A stretch of DNA of 64,000 nt from JAAYCI01 sp964369525 (GCA_964369525.1 CAYJEW010000001.1:17764-81763), one strand, 5' to 3'. Counted from the first letter of the stretch, positions 1-8,551 are shown. Numbers and translations are program-made. Notes: a model not told the origin generated them from the letters alone.

Positions 1-555
1 GACGAAAAGGCCTTGGAATATTGCGGCGGCCAAAGCGGCGCTGCAATGCTGCAGCCCGACGAGAGCGCAGCCTACAGCCAAGTTTTGCGCTATAACGCAG
101 CAGAGCTAAAGCCAATGGTGGCCTGCCCCTCGCAGGTAGATAACGTAAAACCGGCAGAAGAGCTGCTTGGCACAAAGCTAGACCAAGTATTTATAGGTAG
201 TTGTACCAACGGCCGCCTGGAAGACCTAGCCGCAGCCGCCGAAATACTAAAAGGCAAAAAAGTATCGCCGTTTTTGCGCCTTATTGTTACGCCGGCCAGC
301 CGCGGCGTGTATCAGCAGGCGGCGCAAAGCGGCATACTGCAGCAGCTAATTGAGGCAGGCGCAACCGTAACCCTGCCGGGCTGTGGGCTGTGCTGTGGGC
401 GCAGCGGCGGCATAATGGCAAGCGGCGAGGCAGTACTTGCCACAAACAACCGCAACTTTATGGGCCGCATGGGCGACGCTTCCGTGCAGATATACCTATC
501 TTCGCCACAACTTGCCGCCGCAAGCGCCATTGCAGGCGAGATAGCACTACCGTAG
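1..555 (+). CDS. Aconitase/3-isopropylmalate dehydratase family large subunit, 3' part
   Basis: The reading frame is open from the first base, so the N-terminal part lies outside the window. The remaining 184 residues are the end of the catalytic domains of a [4Fe-4S] hydro-lyase of the LeuC/homoaconitase group. GSCTNGR supplies the first cluster cysteine and PGCGLC the other two. NRNFMGRMG and SSPQLAAASAIAG are typical of the LeuC C-terminus. The usual GCGPC(L/I)G segment reads GCGLCCGRSGG here, with an extra cysteine, so the substrate may not be isopropylmalate; dimethylmalate-type or other hydroxyacid dehydratases are alternatives. No small subunit follows; it would have to lie upstream. 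An HPr-like gene starts 35 bp downstream. The family is secure, the substrate is not. Confidence 0.85.
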   Translation, partial: DEKALEYCGGQSGAAMLQPDESAAYSQVLRYNAAELKPMVACPSQVDNVKPAEELLGTKLDQVFIGSCTNGRLEDLAAAAEILKGKKVSPFLRLIVTPASRGVYQQAAQSGILQQLIEAGATVTLPGCGLCCGRSGGIMASGEAVLATNNRNFMGRMGDASVQIYLSSPQLAAASAIAGEIALP

Positions 556-590
556 CATAGTTTTACAAAAACGCCCTAAAAGGAGCATTT

Positions 591-860
591 ATGTATAAAA
601 AACAGGTAGAGATAAAAAACCCCACAGGCCTACACGCGCGCCCTGCTTCTGATTTTGTAAACACAGCCTCGCGCTTTGCCTCCCACGTTACCATTAGGCC
701 GATACAAGAGGCGAACGCCGCCAACGCAAAATCGATGGTAATGCTGCTATCTTTGGGCATAAATCGTGGCATGACGGTAGAACTTTGTGCCGAAGGGCCA
801 GACGAGCAGCAAGCGGTGGAAACGCTGGCAGAGCTTATACTAAGCTGCTTTGGCGAGTAG
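591..860 (+). CDS. HPr family phosphocarrier protein
   Basis: This 89-residue protein has the length of HPr. It carries the active-site motif GLHARPAS with His15, the residue phosphorylated by PEP/enzyme I in the phosphotransferase system. Ser48, in AKSMVMLLSLG, matches the regulatory serine phosphorylated by HPr kinase in Firmicutes. The start follows a good site (aaaggag) with 7 bp spacing. No enzyme I or PTS permease is nearby; its neighbours are the hydro-lyase and aroD, so it may be general HPr or a regulatory Crh-like copy. Because both His and Ser are present, catalytic HPr is favoured. Confidence 0.9.
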   Translation: MYKKQVEIKNPTGLHARPASDFVNTASRFASHVTIRPIQEANAANAKSMVMLLSLGINRGMTVELCAEGPDEQQAVETLAELILSCFGE

Positions 861-905
861 AGCAATTATTATGTGGCAATCGCCACCGCAAAGGACGCAA
901 AACCC

Positions 906-1688
906 ATGAGCAAAAACAGCAAAACAGTAAAAATAGGTAGCCTTGTGCTAGGGCAGGGGCGGCCTGTTTTGTGCGCCAGCCTTGGGGCCAAAACCGCGAA
1001 AGAGTTAAAACTGCAAGCAGAGCTTGCAGCCAAAGGCCCTGCACAAATTTTAGAGATACGCGCCGATGTGTTGCAAGCCAAAAATATAGAGCAGCAGGCG
1101 CTTAGTGCGCTGCGCCTAGTGCAAAAGCAGGCGCAGGGCAAGCCACTTTTGTTTACATGGCAGCCCCAAGAGGGCGAGCTTTCAGACCCTGAATTTATGC
1201 AAAGCTATATGCGGCTAAACCGCACCATAATGCAAACGCGCGCTGTGGATATTATAGACATTGCGCTGCCGCAAGACACAGCCGTGGCAGAAATTATGGC
1301 GCAGGCGGCGCTGATGTATGGCACGCGGCTAATGTTTTCGTACCACAACTTTGCCGCAGCGCCAACTAAAAAAGAATCGCTGGAGCTGCTTTTGCAGATG
1401 AACAGCCTTGGCGCAAAACTTGTAAAGCTTGCCGCAACCCCAAAAAACGCCGCACAAACGCTGGCCATGCTATCTGCGGCCGAGCGCTATGCAAGCAAAA
1501 AAAACACAGCCCCCGCCACCGTAGTGCCAATGGGCAAGGCGGGGTATGCGGGGCGCATTGCCGCTTTAGGCTTTGGCTCGGCCATAGCCTACGGCCATGT
1601 GGGCGCGCCGCTTGCGCCACACCAGCCGCATATAGACACGCTGGCAGCGGCCATAGATGCGCTGTACCCGGCGCCGCAACCCGAATAG
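906..1688 (+). CDS. aroD: Type I 3-dehydroquinate dehydratase
   Basis: This cytoplasmic shikimate-pathway enzyme dehydrates 3-dehydroquinate to 3-dehydroshikimate through a Schiff base. The 260-residue product fits the class I family. EIRAD (Glu50-Asp54), catalytic His147 in FSYHNF and the Schiff-base Lys174 in KLVKLA are visible. The 27-residue His-to-Lys spacing equals that of the Salmonella enzyme (143/170). The C-terminal PMGKAGYAGRIAALGFGS matches the usual MGxxGxxSRxxxxxxGS region. I chose ATG 906, preceded by aaagga, over the in-frame GTG at 873, which has no clear ribosome site. It lies 45 bp after the HPr gene and is probably co-transcribed with it. Confidence 0.92.
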   Translation: MSKNSKTVKIGSLVLGQGRPVLCASLGAKTAKELKLQAELAAKGPAQILEIRADVLQAKNIEQQALSALRLVQKQAQGKPLLFTWQPQEGELSDPEFMQSYMRLNRTIMQTRAVDIIDIALPQDTAVAEIMAQAALMYGTRLMFSYHNFAAAPTKKESLELLLQMNSLGAKLVKLAATPKNAAQTLAMLSAAERYASKKNTAPATVVPMGKAGYAGRIAALGFGSAIAYGHVGAPLAPHQPHIDTLAAAIDALYPAPQPE

Positions 1689-1867
1689 CCTTTAATAGCG
1701 CTTAAAGTGCCAAAAAGCAAAGCTAAAAGCTTAAGAACACCGCCCAAAATACAGCGCAAGCAGTGCAAGCGCACCGCCAAAAGATGTCGTTCACAGGCGA
1801 TGTGTATTCATTAAGCGATTAACGCAGAAGCCACAGCCACTGCCCCACAAAATACAGGTAATATATT

Positions 1868-1896
1868 AGCCCCCCTTGCAATTTGCAAGGGGGGCT
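1868..1896. terminator. Strong hairpin between convergent genes
   Basis: The arms agccccccttgcaa and ttgcaaggggggct are perfectly complementary with almost no loop, so the working stem is about 12 bp. The hairpin sits 4 bp after the stop of the minus-strand permease gene and 180 bp after aroD. The minus-strand transcript continues into AAUAUAUU rather than a pure U tract. It probably ends the ABC transporter operon and may serve both directions. The spacer 1689-1867 shows no gene. Confidence 0.7.
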
Positions 1897-1899
1897 ACG

Positions 1900-2895
1900 T
1901 TATCGCTCTTCTCTAAAGTAGTTTGTACCACAGCTTTTTGGCTGCGAGCGCTCTCGGCTTTGCCGTATACTGGTAAAAATAAGTACTACAACAGTAGCCA
2001 CAAACGGCACGGCGTCGTACACCTGCGTTGGCAAAAAGCTAATTGGCAGGTAAAAGCGCAGTACCGTAAGCCCACCAAATAGTAGCGAGCCCCACAGCGC
2101 CCTAAGCGGGCTCCACGCCGCAAAAATTACCAGCGCAACGGCTATCCAGCCGCGGCCGCCCACGCTGTTGTGCACCCATGTGCCGGAGGTGCGCACCATG
2201 GTAACATACATGCCGCCCAGCCCGCATATGCCGCCGCCTATGCAGGTGGCAAGGTATTTGTACAGCGTTACGTTAATGCCGGCGGCGTCTGCGGTGGCAG
2301 GCTCTTCGCCCACAGCACGCAGGTTTAGCCCTTTGCGGCTTCGGTTTAAAAACCAAGCGGTGAAAACCGCCAAAATCACAGCTGCATACACAAGAAAGTC
2401 GTAGCTAAACAGTAGCTGGCCTATGTACGGAATGTCGGACAGCACAGGTATATCTATACCCAAAAATAAAGCCTTTGTGCCCTCGCTCACCGTGGCGTAT
2501 CCGCCTGCGCTTTGGCCCAGCAGCTCGCCCACAAAATTGCCAAGCCCAACACCGAATATGGTAAGCGTAAGGCCGGTTACGTTTTGGTTTGCCCTAAATG
2601 TAACGGTTACAACCGAGTAGATAAGCCCGCCCAGCGCACCTGCCAAAAACCCCATAATAACCGACAAAGCAACAGTGACATATGGGTTTGCCGCAGCGCC
2701 GGCGGCGTTTTCGTAAATCCACGCAGCCGATATGCTGGCCGCAGCGCCCATAAACATCATTCCCTCAACACCAAGGTTAAGGTTACCGCTTTTTTGGGTG
2801 ATAATCTCGCCCACAGTAGCGAATAAAAGCGGTGTTGCGGCAAAAACTGCTGCATTTAAAAACAGCACAGCATGCATTATAATATTGTTATCCAC
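1900..2895 (-). CDS. BMP-type ABC importer permease (second subunit)
   Basis: A 331-residue multi-spanning inner-membrane protein of the branched-chain/ribose-type permease family (BPD_transp_2). It is the usual second permease of nucleoside importers of the BmpA-NupABC type. FATVGEIITQKSGNLNLGVEGMM near the N-terminus and AVGEEPATADAAGIN in the large cytoplasmic loop (the ATPase-coupling region) are characteristic. The start is GTG, and GTGGATAA overlaps the stop of the preceding permease by 8 bp, implying translational coupling; aaggaggtg precedes it. It is the last gene of the four-gene operon. Confidence 0.9.
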   Translation of the reverse strand: MDNNIIMHAVLFLNAAVFAATPLLFATVGEIITQKSGNLNLGVEGMMFMGAAASISAAWIYENAAGAAANPYVTVALSVIMGFLAGALGGLIYSVVTVTFRANQNVTGLTLTIFGVGLGNFVGELLGQSAGGYATVSEGTKALFLGIDIPVLSDIPYIGQLLFSYDFLVYAAVILAVFTAWFLNRSRKGLNLRAVGEEPATADAAGINVTLYKYLATCIGGGICGLGGMYVTMVRTSGTWVHNSVGGRGWIAVALVIFAAWSPLRALWGSLLFGGLTVLRFYLPISFLPTQVYDAVPFVATVVVLIFTSIRQSRERSQPKSCGTNYFREER

Positions 2896-4003
2896 TGGGC
2901 ACCTCCTTGCGAGAGCGCCAGATAACTCGGTAGCTTAAAAAGAACTCGCACGCCAGCATAAAAAACAGTATAAGCCCCGTTATAATCTCGGCCGCAGATG
3001 ATGGTATTTTGTATATGGTTTGAATGGAGTTAGAGCCTTTTTGCAACACCGCCAAAAACAGCGATATTAAAATCATTATTGCGGGGTTAAGCTTTGCAAG
3101 CCATGCCACCGTTATGGCGGTGAAACCAACGCCGCCGGTAACCGTTTCCGATAATGTGTAGTTGGCCCCGGCCACGGTAAAGTAGCCCGCCAGCCCACAA
3201 ATGGCCCCCGATATAAACATGGTGCGCACCACAATGCGGCCCACGTTCATTCCGGCGTAGCGCGCGGTGGGCTCGCTTTCGCCCACAACGGTAATCTCGT
3301 AGCCTTGGCGGCTTTTGTTAATGTATATATACACCGCCACCACAAGTACCAATGCCGCAATCCAGCCAATGTGCACGCCAAAAACCTTGGGTAGGCGGGC
3401 CGCCTCGTTGAATATTGCAATTATAGGGAAGCCCATCTGCCTAGGGTCTCGCCAGGGCCCGTTTTGGAAATAACGCACAACCTCCAGCGCAATGTAGTTT
3501 AGCATAAGGGTAAACAGCGTTTCGTTTGTACCCCATTTTGCCTTAAACACCGCAGGGATAACCCCCCAAAGGCCGCCTGCCAGCGCCGAGGCGATACACA
3601 TGATAATAAGCAGCAAAAAGCTAGGTATATTTTCGTACTGAAACAGCGCAAAATAGCTTGCCACAATTGCGCCCATAATAATTTGGCCTTCTGCGCCTAT
3701 GTTCCAAAAGCGCATTTTAAAGGCAATGCCTATGCCAAGGCCTGTAATAAGTAGGGGGATGGCTATGCGCACCGTTTCTTGTAGGGCAATGGTTGTACCC
3801 AGCGCACCTGTTAGCATGTCGCGGTACACGGCGGCGGGGTTGTGCCCTAAAAACAGTATCAATATGGCCCCAACCAGCAATGCCCCCACAAAAGCGCCTA
3901 TGCGCACCAGCATAGCTGTGCGGCGAGACACCCCCTCGCGCTTTACAATACGCACCAGCGGCTGGTTTGTGCGCCCTACCGAGGTGGAAAGCTGACCGTT
4001 CAT
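2888..4003 (-). CDS. BMP-type ABC importer permease (first subunit)
   Basis: A 371-residue permease with about eight to nine hydrophobic segments. It belongs to the same BPD_transp_2 family as its downstream neighbour and forms the membrane channel with it. Motifs include FWNIGAEGQIIMGA and VVGESEPTARYAGMN, the counterparts of motifs in the other permease. Its ATG overlaps the ATPase stop by 4 bp (ATGA), with ggaggtgat just upstream. In characterised systems this subunit pairs with the 330-residue permease in a heterodimer that imports purine or pyrimidine nucleosides. The exact substrate cannot be read from this sequence. Confidence 0.9.
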   Translation of the reverse strand: MNGQLSTSVGRTNQPLVRIVKREGVSRRTAMLVRIGAFVGALLVGAILILFLGHNPAAVYRDMLTGALGTTIALQETVRIAIPLLITGLGIGIAFKMRFWNIGAEGQIIMGAIVASYFALFQYENIPSFLLLIIMCIASALAGGLWGVIPAVFKAKWGTNETLFTLMLNYIALEVVRYFQNGPWRDPRQMGFPIIAIFNEAARLPKVFGVHIGWIAALVLVVAVYIYINKSRQGYEITVVGESEPTARYAGMNVGRIVVRTMFISGAICGLAGYFTVAGANYTLSETVTGGVGFTAITVAWLAKLNPAIMILISLFLAVLQKGSNSIQTIYKIPSSAAEIITGLILFFMLACEFFLSYRVIWRSRKEVPSG

Positions 4004-5550
4004 GCCATCACCTCCTCGTGCTGTGTATCTCGAATTTTAGTCATAAGTAGGCCAATTTCATTTTTTGTTGTGGTGCGCGCGTCTACAATGCCGCTTACCT
4101 GCCCTGCGCACAGCACCAAAATGCGGTCGCACAGCTCCAGCAAAACGTCTAGGTCTTCGCCCACAAACAGCACCCCAACGCCGTTTTGCTTCTGCTCGTT
4201 TAGCAAATCGTACACGGTGTGCGAGGAGTTAATGTCTAGCCCGCGCACGGGGTATGCCACCATAAGTACGTTTGGCTCGCTTGCAATCTCGCGCCCTAAA
4301 AGCACCTTCTGCACATTGCCGCCCGACAGCCGCCGAACCATGGCGTGTGTGCCGGGCGTTACAATCTCCAGCCGCTGTATAAGCTGCTGCGCCAGCTCTT
4401 TTGGGCTCTTGCGATCCACAAAAAAGCCATTGCCCGAGCTGTAGGTTTTAAGCATCATGTTGTCTACAATGTCAAGTGAGGCCACAAGCCCCATGCCAAG
4501 GCGGTCTTCCGGCACAAAGCCCAGCTTTATGCCTTTTTTGCGCACCGCATCGGGCGCAATGCCGGCCAGTTGGTGGGCTGCGCCTTGCTCGTCGGTGTAG
4601 GTAATACTGCCACCAGATATCGGGTAAAGGCCGTTCAGCGCCTCGCACAGCTCTTTTTGGCCGCTACCGGCAATGCCCGCCACGCCCAGTATCTCGCCGC
4701 TGTTAATGCTAAATGAAACATCGGTTAAAGCCGGTGTGCCGTCGGGGCTTTGGCAGCAAAGCCCGCTCACCTGTAGCAATGCGCGCCCCTCTTCGGCATC
4801 GGGGCGGCTAACCTGCAGGTTAACCTCACGCCCCACCATGGCCTGCGTAAGCGAGTGCACGCTAGCCTCGGCGGTGTTCACTGTGCCTGCGCTCTCGCCC
4901 TTGCGTAAAATGCTTACCCTGTCGGATATGCTAAGCACTTCGTTTAGCTTGTGAGTAATTATGATAATTGCCTTACCGTCGTTTTTCATGTTTCGCAACA
5001 CGGCAAAAAGCCGCTCGGTTTCCTGTGGGGTAAGCACGGCGGTTGGCTCATCTAATATAAGGGTGTTTGCACCACGGTACAGCACCTTTACAATCTCAAC
5101 AGTCTGCTTTTCGCTAACAGACATGTCGTATATTTTCTTGTTAGGGTCTATCAAAAAACCATACCGCTGCGAAATTTCGGTAATTTCGCGGGCTAGCTGT
5201 GCGCGGTTTATGCGCATGGTACCATCTAGGCCAAGAATAATATTTTCGGCCGCAGTAAGTATATCCACCAGCTTGAAGTGCTGGTGAATCATGCCTATGC
5301 CAAGGTTGTACGCGTCTTTTGGCGAACGAATAACAACCTGCTTACCATCCACAAAAATCTCCCCTGCGTCGGGGTAGTAGATGCCGGCAAGCATGTTCAT
5401 AAGGGTAGTTTTGCCGCTGCCGTTTTCGCCCAGCAGCGCAAGCACCTCGCCACGGTGCACATTTAAGCTCACGTTGCTATTGGCACGCACGGTGCCAAAG
5501 CTTTTTGTAATGTTTTGCATGTTTATGGCATGCTGTACATTTTGTTGCAT
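4000..5550 (-). CDS. BMP-type ABC importer ATP-binding protein (two fused ABC domains)
   Basis: This 516-residue cytoplasmic ATPase has two ABC halves, like the NupA/RbsA/MglA group. The first half has Walker A GENGSGKTT and Walker B LILDEPTAVLTPQE. The second has a degenerate P-loop (GIAGSGQKE), an intact signature RLSGGNVQKV and the family's altered Walker B ending in VAYPVRGLD. Such asymmetry is normal for this family, where one ATP site is weak. ATG 5550 is preceded by ggggtga; an in-frame ATG at 5520 is possible but less well placed. A strong hairpin separates it from the upstream lipoprotein gene. Confidence 0.93.
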   Translation of the reverse strand: MQQNVQHAINMQNITKSFGTVRANSNVSLNVHRGEVLALLGENGSGKTTLMNMLAGIYYPDAGEIFVDGKQVVIRSPKDAYNLGIGMIHQHFKLVDILTAAENIILGLDGTMRINRAQLAREITEISQRYGFLIDPNKKIYDMSVSEKQTVEIVKVLYRGANTLILDEPTAVLTPQETERLFAVLRNMKNDGKAIIIITHKLNEVLSISDRVSILRKGESAGTVNTAEASVHSLTQAMVGREVNLQVSRPDAEEGRALLQVSGLCCQSPDGTPALTDVSFSINSGEILGVAGIAGSGQKELCEALNGLYPISGGSITYTDEQGAAHQLAGIAPDAVRKKGIKLGFVPEDRLGMGLVASLDIVDNMMLKTYSSGNGFFVDRKSPKELAQQLIQRLEIVTPGTHAMVRRLSGGNVQKVLLGREIASEPNVLMVAYPVRGLDINSSHTVYDLLNEQKQNGVGVLFVGEDLDVLLELCDRILVLCAGQVSGIVDARTTTKNEIGLLMTKIRDTQHEEVMA

Positions 5551-5629
5551 AATAAGGTTTCACCCCTTGATGTGTTGGCTTTTTGCTCGGCATGGCGAAG
5601 GGCTGAAAAAATCCATGCACAGTTTTAAG

Positions 5630-5667
5630 AAAAACGGGCGGTGGCTTTATAATGGGCCACCGCCCGC
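5630..5667 (-). terminator. Hairpin/attenuator between the lipoprotein and ATPase genes
   Basis: CGGGCGGTGGC (5635-5645) pairs with GCCACCGCCCG (5656-5666). On the minus-strand transcript the hairpin is followed by UUUUUC, so it reads as an intrinsic terminator. It lies about 30 bp after the binding-protein stop and before the ATPase start. The likely effect is partial termination, giving more binding protein than membrane components. Confidence 0.75.
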
Positions 5668-5699
5668 ATACTGGTAATGCTTGCCGATAATAGTTAGGC

Positions 5700-6926
5700 T
5701 TATTCTACTACGGTAATGCCTTCTAGGTACTGTACGTTGAAGGCAGGTGCCGACATTTCAACCGACTCTTCAAAAACAGAGCTCTCGTCTTCAAATGTGA
5801 AGATAACGTCGCCATCAAAGTTGGTAATAGCAGCGGGGTTGCCCTCGCCGTCTACCAAAGCGCCGCTAAAGATTTGCATGCCGTCCATAATTTCGGCAGC
5901 GGCAGCGTCCAGAGCTTCTTGAGTGCCCTCGGCTGCAATGGTGGTGTTAAGAGGCGATAGGTATGCAGCGCCGGTGTCAAGGCCTTCGCTCCAGTCCATA
6001 TCAATGGGGGTGCCGTCGATAAGGCTTTGTACGGCATAGGTCATGTAGATGCCCCAGTTAATGCGAGCGCTAAGTAGCGATGCGTTAGGAGCAGCGGTGG
6101 TCATGTCGTTGTTGTAGCCAACATGGAACACGCCGTTACGCTCTGCAACGGTAGCAGGAGCTACGTTGTCGGAGTGTTGAGAGATAACGCCTGCGCCGCG
6201 GTCAATCAGGGTTTGGGCAGCTGCGGTTTCTTTTTCGGTGTCGCCCCAGCTGTCGATGTAAAGAACATCCATGGTAACCTCAGGGTACACGCTTTGTGCG
6301 CCAAGGTAGAAAGCGCTAAGGCCGCTGATAACTTCGGCGAATGCAAATGCGCCAATGTAGCCAAGCTGCGGGTTGCCAATTTCAAGGGCTTTCATGCCTG
6401 CGGCAACGCCTGCAAGGTAGCGGGCTTCGTGGATACGTGCAAAGTAGTTGTGCATGTTGTCTAGGCCGGCAAAGTGTGCGCCTGTGCCTGTAGCATGGCA
6501 GAACTGCACGTCGGGGTACTGCGCTGCAAACTCAGCAACAGTGGGGCCGTAGCCAAAGCTGGTAGCAAAGATGATTTGGCAGCCGGCTTCTACCAGCTCT
6601 TGAATAGCGTCGCTGGTTGCTGCGGGGTCTGAGTCTTCCACGTTAAATTTAGGAATGTACTGCTCTTCCGAAAGGCCCAGCTCTTCCAGCATGTAGCGCA
6701 CGCCAAGGTCGTGGTTGTATGTGTAGCCTTGGTCTGCTGGGTCTAGAATGTGTACAACGCCGATAAGCAGGTCTTCTTTGGCAACGCCGCCTGTAGCCAT
6801 AGCGTCCGAAGCTGCGCCCGAAGCTGCGCCAGATGCTGCAGCCGAGCTTGCAGGTGTGCTTGTGCAGCCTGCCAGCAGAGCCAGAGCAAGTGTAAGAGCC
6901 AGAACAATTGTAAGAACTTTTTTCAT
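5700..6926 (-). CDS. BMP-family substrate-binding lipoprotein
   Basis: A 408-residue extracellular lipoprotein. The signal peptide ends in LLAGC (Cys21), followed by a low-complexity Ser/Ala linker, then a BMP (basic membrane protein/PnrA-like) periplasmic-binding fold from about residue 55. Typical features are IIFATSFGYGPTVAEFA and HATGTG in the first lobe and GVISQHSDN in the second. In the family these proteins capture purine nucleosides or related compounds for the NupABC channel encoded downstream. ATG 6926 follows aaaggaggg, so I preferred it over an upstream in-frame codon at 6950. Transcription probably starts from the promoter at 7118-7147 through a leader of about 180 nt. Confidence 0.92.
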   Translation of the reverse strand: MKKVLTIVLALTLALALLAGCTSTPASSAAASGAASGAASDAMATGGVAKEDLLIGVVHILDPADQGYTYNHDLGVRYMLEELGLSEEQYIPKFNVEDSDPAATSDAIQELVEAGCQIIFATSFGYGPTVAEFAAQYPDVQFCHATGTGAHFAGLDNMHNYFARIHEARYLAGVAAGMKALEIGNPQLGYIGAFAFAEVISGLSAFYLGAQSVYPEVTMDVLYIDSWGDTEKETAAAQTLIDRGAGVISQHSDNVAPATVAERNGVFHVGYNNDMTTAAPNASLLSARINWGIYMTYAVQSLIDGTPIDMDWSEGLDTGAAYLSPLNTTIAAEGTQEALDAAAAEIMDGMQIFSGALVDGEGNPAAITNFDGDVIFTFEDESSVFEESVEMSAPAFNVQYLEGITVVE

Positions 6927-7111
6927 ATGTGCCCTCCTTTTTGTACCCAAAAGCTCCCTATTGCGGTTTCACAAGGCAGGCGCAAGGGAGTAAAGCGCGT
7001 TGCCATGTTTTTTTTATTAACCAAACGGGAGGTTTGCTGTTTTTTGCGGTGTAGCCGCAAGACACATGAGCTTAGCAGCAAGCCACCCGACGTGGCCGTA
7101 AAATAAAACGC
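6927..7111 (-). promoter_or_regulatory. Long structured 5' leader of the BMP importer operon
   Basis: About 185 nt separate the predicted transcription start from the lipoprotein ATG. On the minus strand this leader contains two compact hairpins, gccac/gtggc and ttgcgg/ccgcaa, followed by A-rich sequence. I looked for the purine riboswitch core and did not find it. No other riboswitch class was recognised. Its function is unknown. Confidence 0.4.
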
Positions 7112-7117
7112 ACTATT

Positions 7118-7147
7118 ATCATACCACGCATTGTAGCTGTAATACAA
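7118..7147 (-). promoter_or_regulatory. Sigma-A-type promoter of the BMP importer operon
   Basis: Minus strand TTGTAT (7142-7147) and TATGAT (7118-7123), 18 bp spacer, in an AT-rich region upstream of the lipoprotein gene. Each box deviates from the consensus at only one or two positions. Confidence 0.55.
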
Positions 7148-7275
7148 TTATAAAACTTCACAAAATTTATTTTATTTTTAAAATATTTGGCTATATATAC
7201 GGGTCACTGAAAAACCTACAAAACGCACTGATATTTATTATATGCAAAGTCAGCATAATTGCCGCCAATACAACC

Positions 7276-7312
7276 ACAAAACCCACACAGGCGCAGCCCA
7301 TATGGGTTTTGT
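7276..7312 (-). terminator. Possible terminator of the arginine operon
   Basis: ACAAAACCCA (7276-7285) pairs with TGGGTTTTGT (7303-7312) around a 17-nt loop, about 80 bp beyond the argF stop. No U-run follows beyond the stem itself, so this is a weak candidate. The rest of 7148-7391 shows no gene. Confidence 0.35.
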
Positions 7313-7391
7313 GTAAAGATTTGTGTAGAGTATAGCATGCAGATTGTAGAGAATAGTGCATGATAGGCGGCCTTGAGCTGTAGTTGCAATC

Positions 7392-8297
7392 CTACCCCAT
7401 CAGCATTGCCATAAGCGCCTTTTGAGCATGCAGGCGGTTTTCGGCCTCGTCGAATATCTCTTGCGCATGCAGCTCAAACACCTCGGCGCTAATCTCTTCG
7501 CCCTTATGCGCCGGCAGGCAGTGCTGTACCATGCAGCCGCTGTTTGCCAGCGCCATTAAATCGGCGTTTAGCTGAAAACCGCTAAATGCGCTGTTTCGCT
7601 CTTTTGCCTCTTGCTCTTGGCCCATGCTGGCCCATACGTCGGTAACAATAACGTCGGCGCCGCTTGCCGCCTCTTGGGGGCTGGTTGTAAGGCTAAAACT
7701 GTTGCCAAAACCTGCCGCAAAGTCCAGTACCTGCACCAGCGGCTCGTAGCCTTTAGGGCAGGCCATGCTAACCTGCATGCCGCACTTTAGCGCACCAACT
7801 ATCATGGAGTTTGCCACGTTGTTGCCATCGCCCACAAAGGCAAGCTTTAGCCCCTCAAGGCGGTCTTTGTGCTCTCGGATGGTCTGCAAATCGGCCAAAA
7901 TTTGGCAGGGGTGGTAGCTGTCGGTAAGGCCGTTTATCACAGGCACGCCTGCGTGCGCCGCCAGCAGCTCTACATCGCTGTGAGCATAGGTGCGTATCAT
8001 AATGCCGTCAAAATAGCGGCCCAGTACCCGAGCTGTGTCTTCTATAGGCTCGCCGCGGCCTATCTGGCTTTCGGCGGCCGACAGCGCCACGCTGTGGCCG
8101 CCCAGCTGATACACCCCAACATCAAAACTGCAGCGTGTGCGGGTGGAGGCCTTGGCAAACACCAGCGCTACAGATTTCCCGCTTAGCGGCTGATAAGGCG
8201 TGCCTGCTTTTTGCAGGGCTTTAATGCGGTCGGCCTCGTTCAGCAGCTGTATAATGTCCTCGCCGCTCCAGTCCAGCAGTTTTACTAAGTGTTTCAT
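7392..8297 (-). CDS. argF: Ornithine carbamoyltransferase
   Basis: Converts ornithine and carbamoyl phosphate to citrulline in the arginine pathway, in the cytoplasm. The 301-residue product has the carbamoyl phosphate motif STRTR, the HPCQ motif in SYHPCQILAD, and the ornithine-side motif HCLPA in HCLPAHKGEE. ATG 8297 follows aaaggagatatt. It is the last gene of the arg operon, but 254 bp separate it from argD. That gap includes a GGCGCA/TGCGCC hairpin, so argF may be transcribed at a different level or from its own promoter. The biosynthetic role is favoured over the catabolic one because of the operon. Confidence 0.95.
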   Translation of the reverse strand: MKHLVKLLDWSGEDIIQLLNEADRIKALQKAGTPYQPLSGKSVALVFAKASTRTRCSFDVGVYQLGGHSVALSAAESQIGRGEPIEDTARVLGRYFDGIMIRTYAHSDVELLAAHAGVPVINGLTDSYHPCQILADLQTIREHKDRLEGLKLAFVGDGNNVANSMIVGALKCGMQVSMACPKGYEPLVQVLDFAAGFGNSFSLTTSPQEAASGADVIVTDVWASMGQEQEAKERNSAFSGFQLNADLMALANSGCMVQHCLPAHKGEEISAEVFELHAQEIFDEAENRLHAQKALMAMLMG

Positions 8298-8489
8298 AAT
8301 ATCTCCTTTACATGCAAGGTCATGTAGGGGCACAAAGCGGTAAGACGCGTACGCCTCCTGCGCAAAACTGCCCGATAAAATCTAAATGCTTTTTACTTTG
8401 CCGAAATATATCTGCCAGTCAAATCTATATAAGCTAAGCTTTTTTTATTTAGCCAAAAGCCCCACAACTGCGGCAGTGCGCTCCGCTAA

Positions 8490-8509
8490 GGCGCAAGCCT
8501 TGCTGCGCC
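8490..8509 (-). other. Hairpin in the argD-argF spacer
   Basis: GGCGCA and TGCGCC form a 6-bp stem in the 254-bp spacer 8298-8551. No U tract follows at once, and a weak AT-rich stretch lies downstream. It could be a processing site or partial terminator. Nothing else is recognisable in the spacer. Confidence 0.3.
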
Positions 8510-8551
8510 GCTACGCCTATAAGCCGCAGGGCTGCCGTAATGCGTGCGCGG

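Noticed and set aside
312..530. Minus-strand ORF inside the aconitase gene, and similar antisense ORFs elsewhere
   Set aside because: They are shadows of real genes with no ribosome sites or recognisable domains.
6927..7147. Purine riboswitch before the BMP importer
   Set aside because: The conserved loop and junction sequences of the aptamer are absent.
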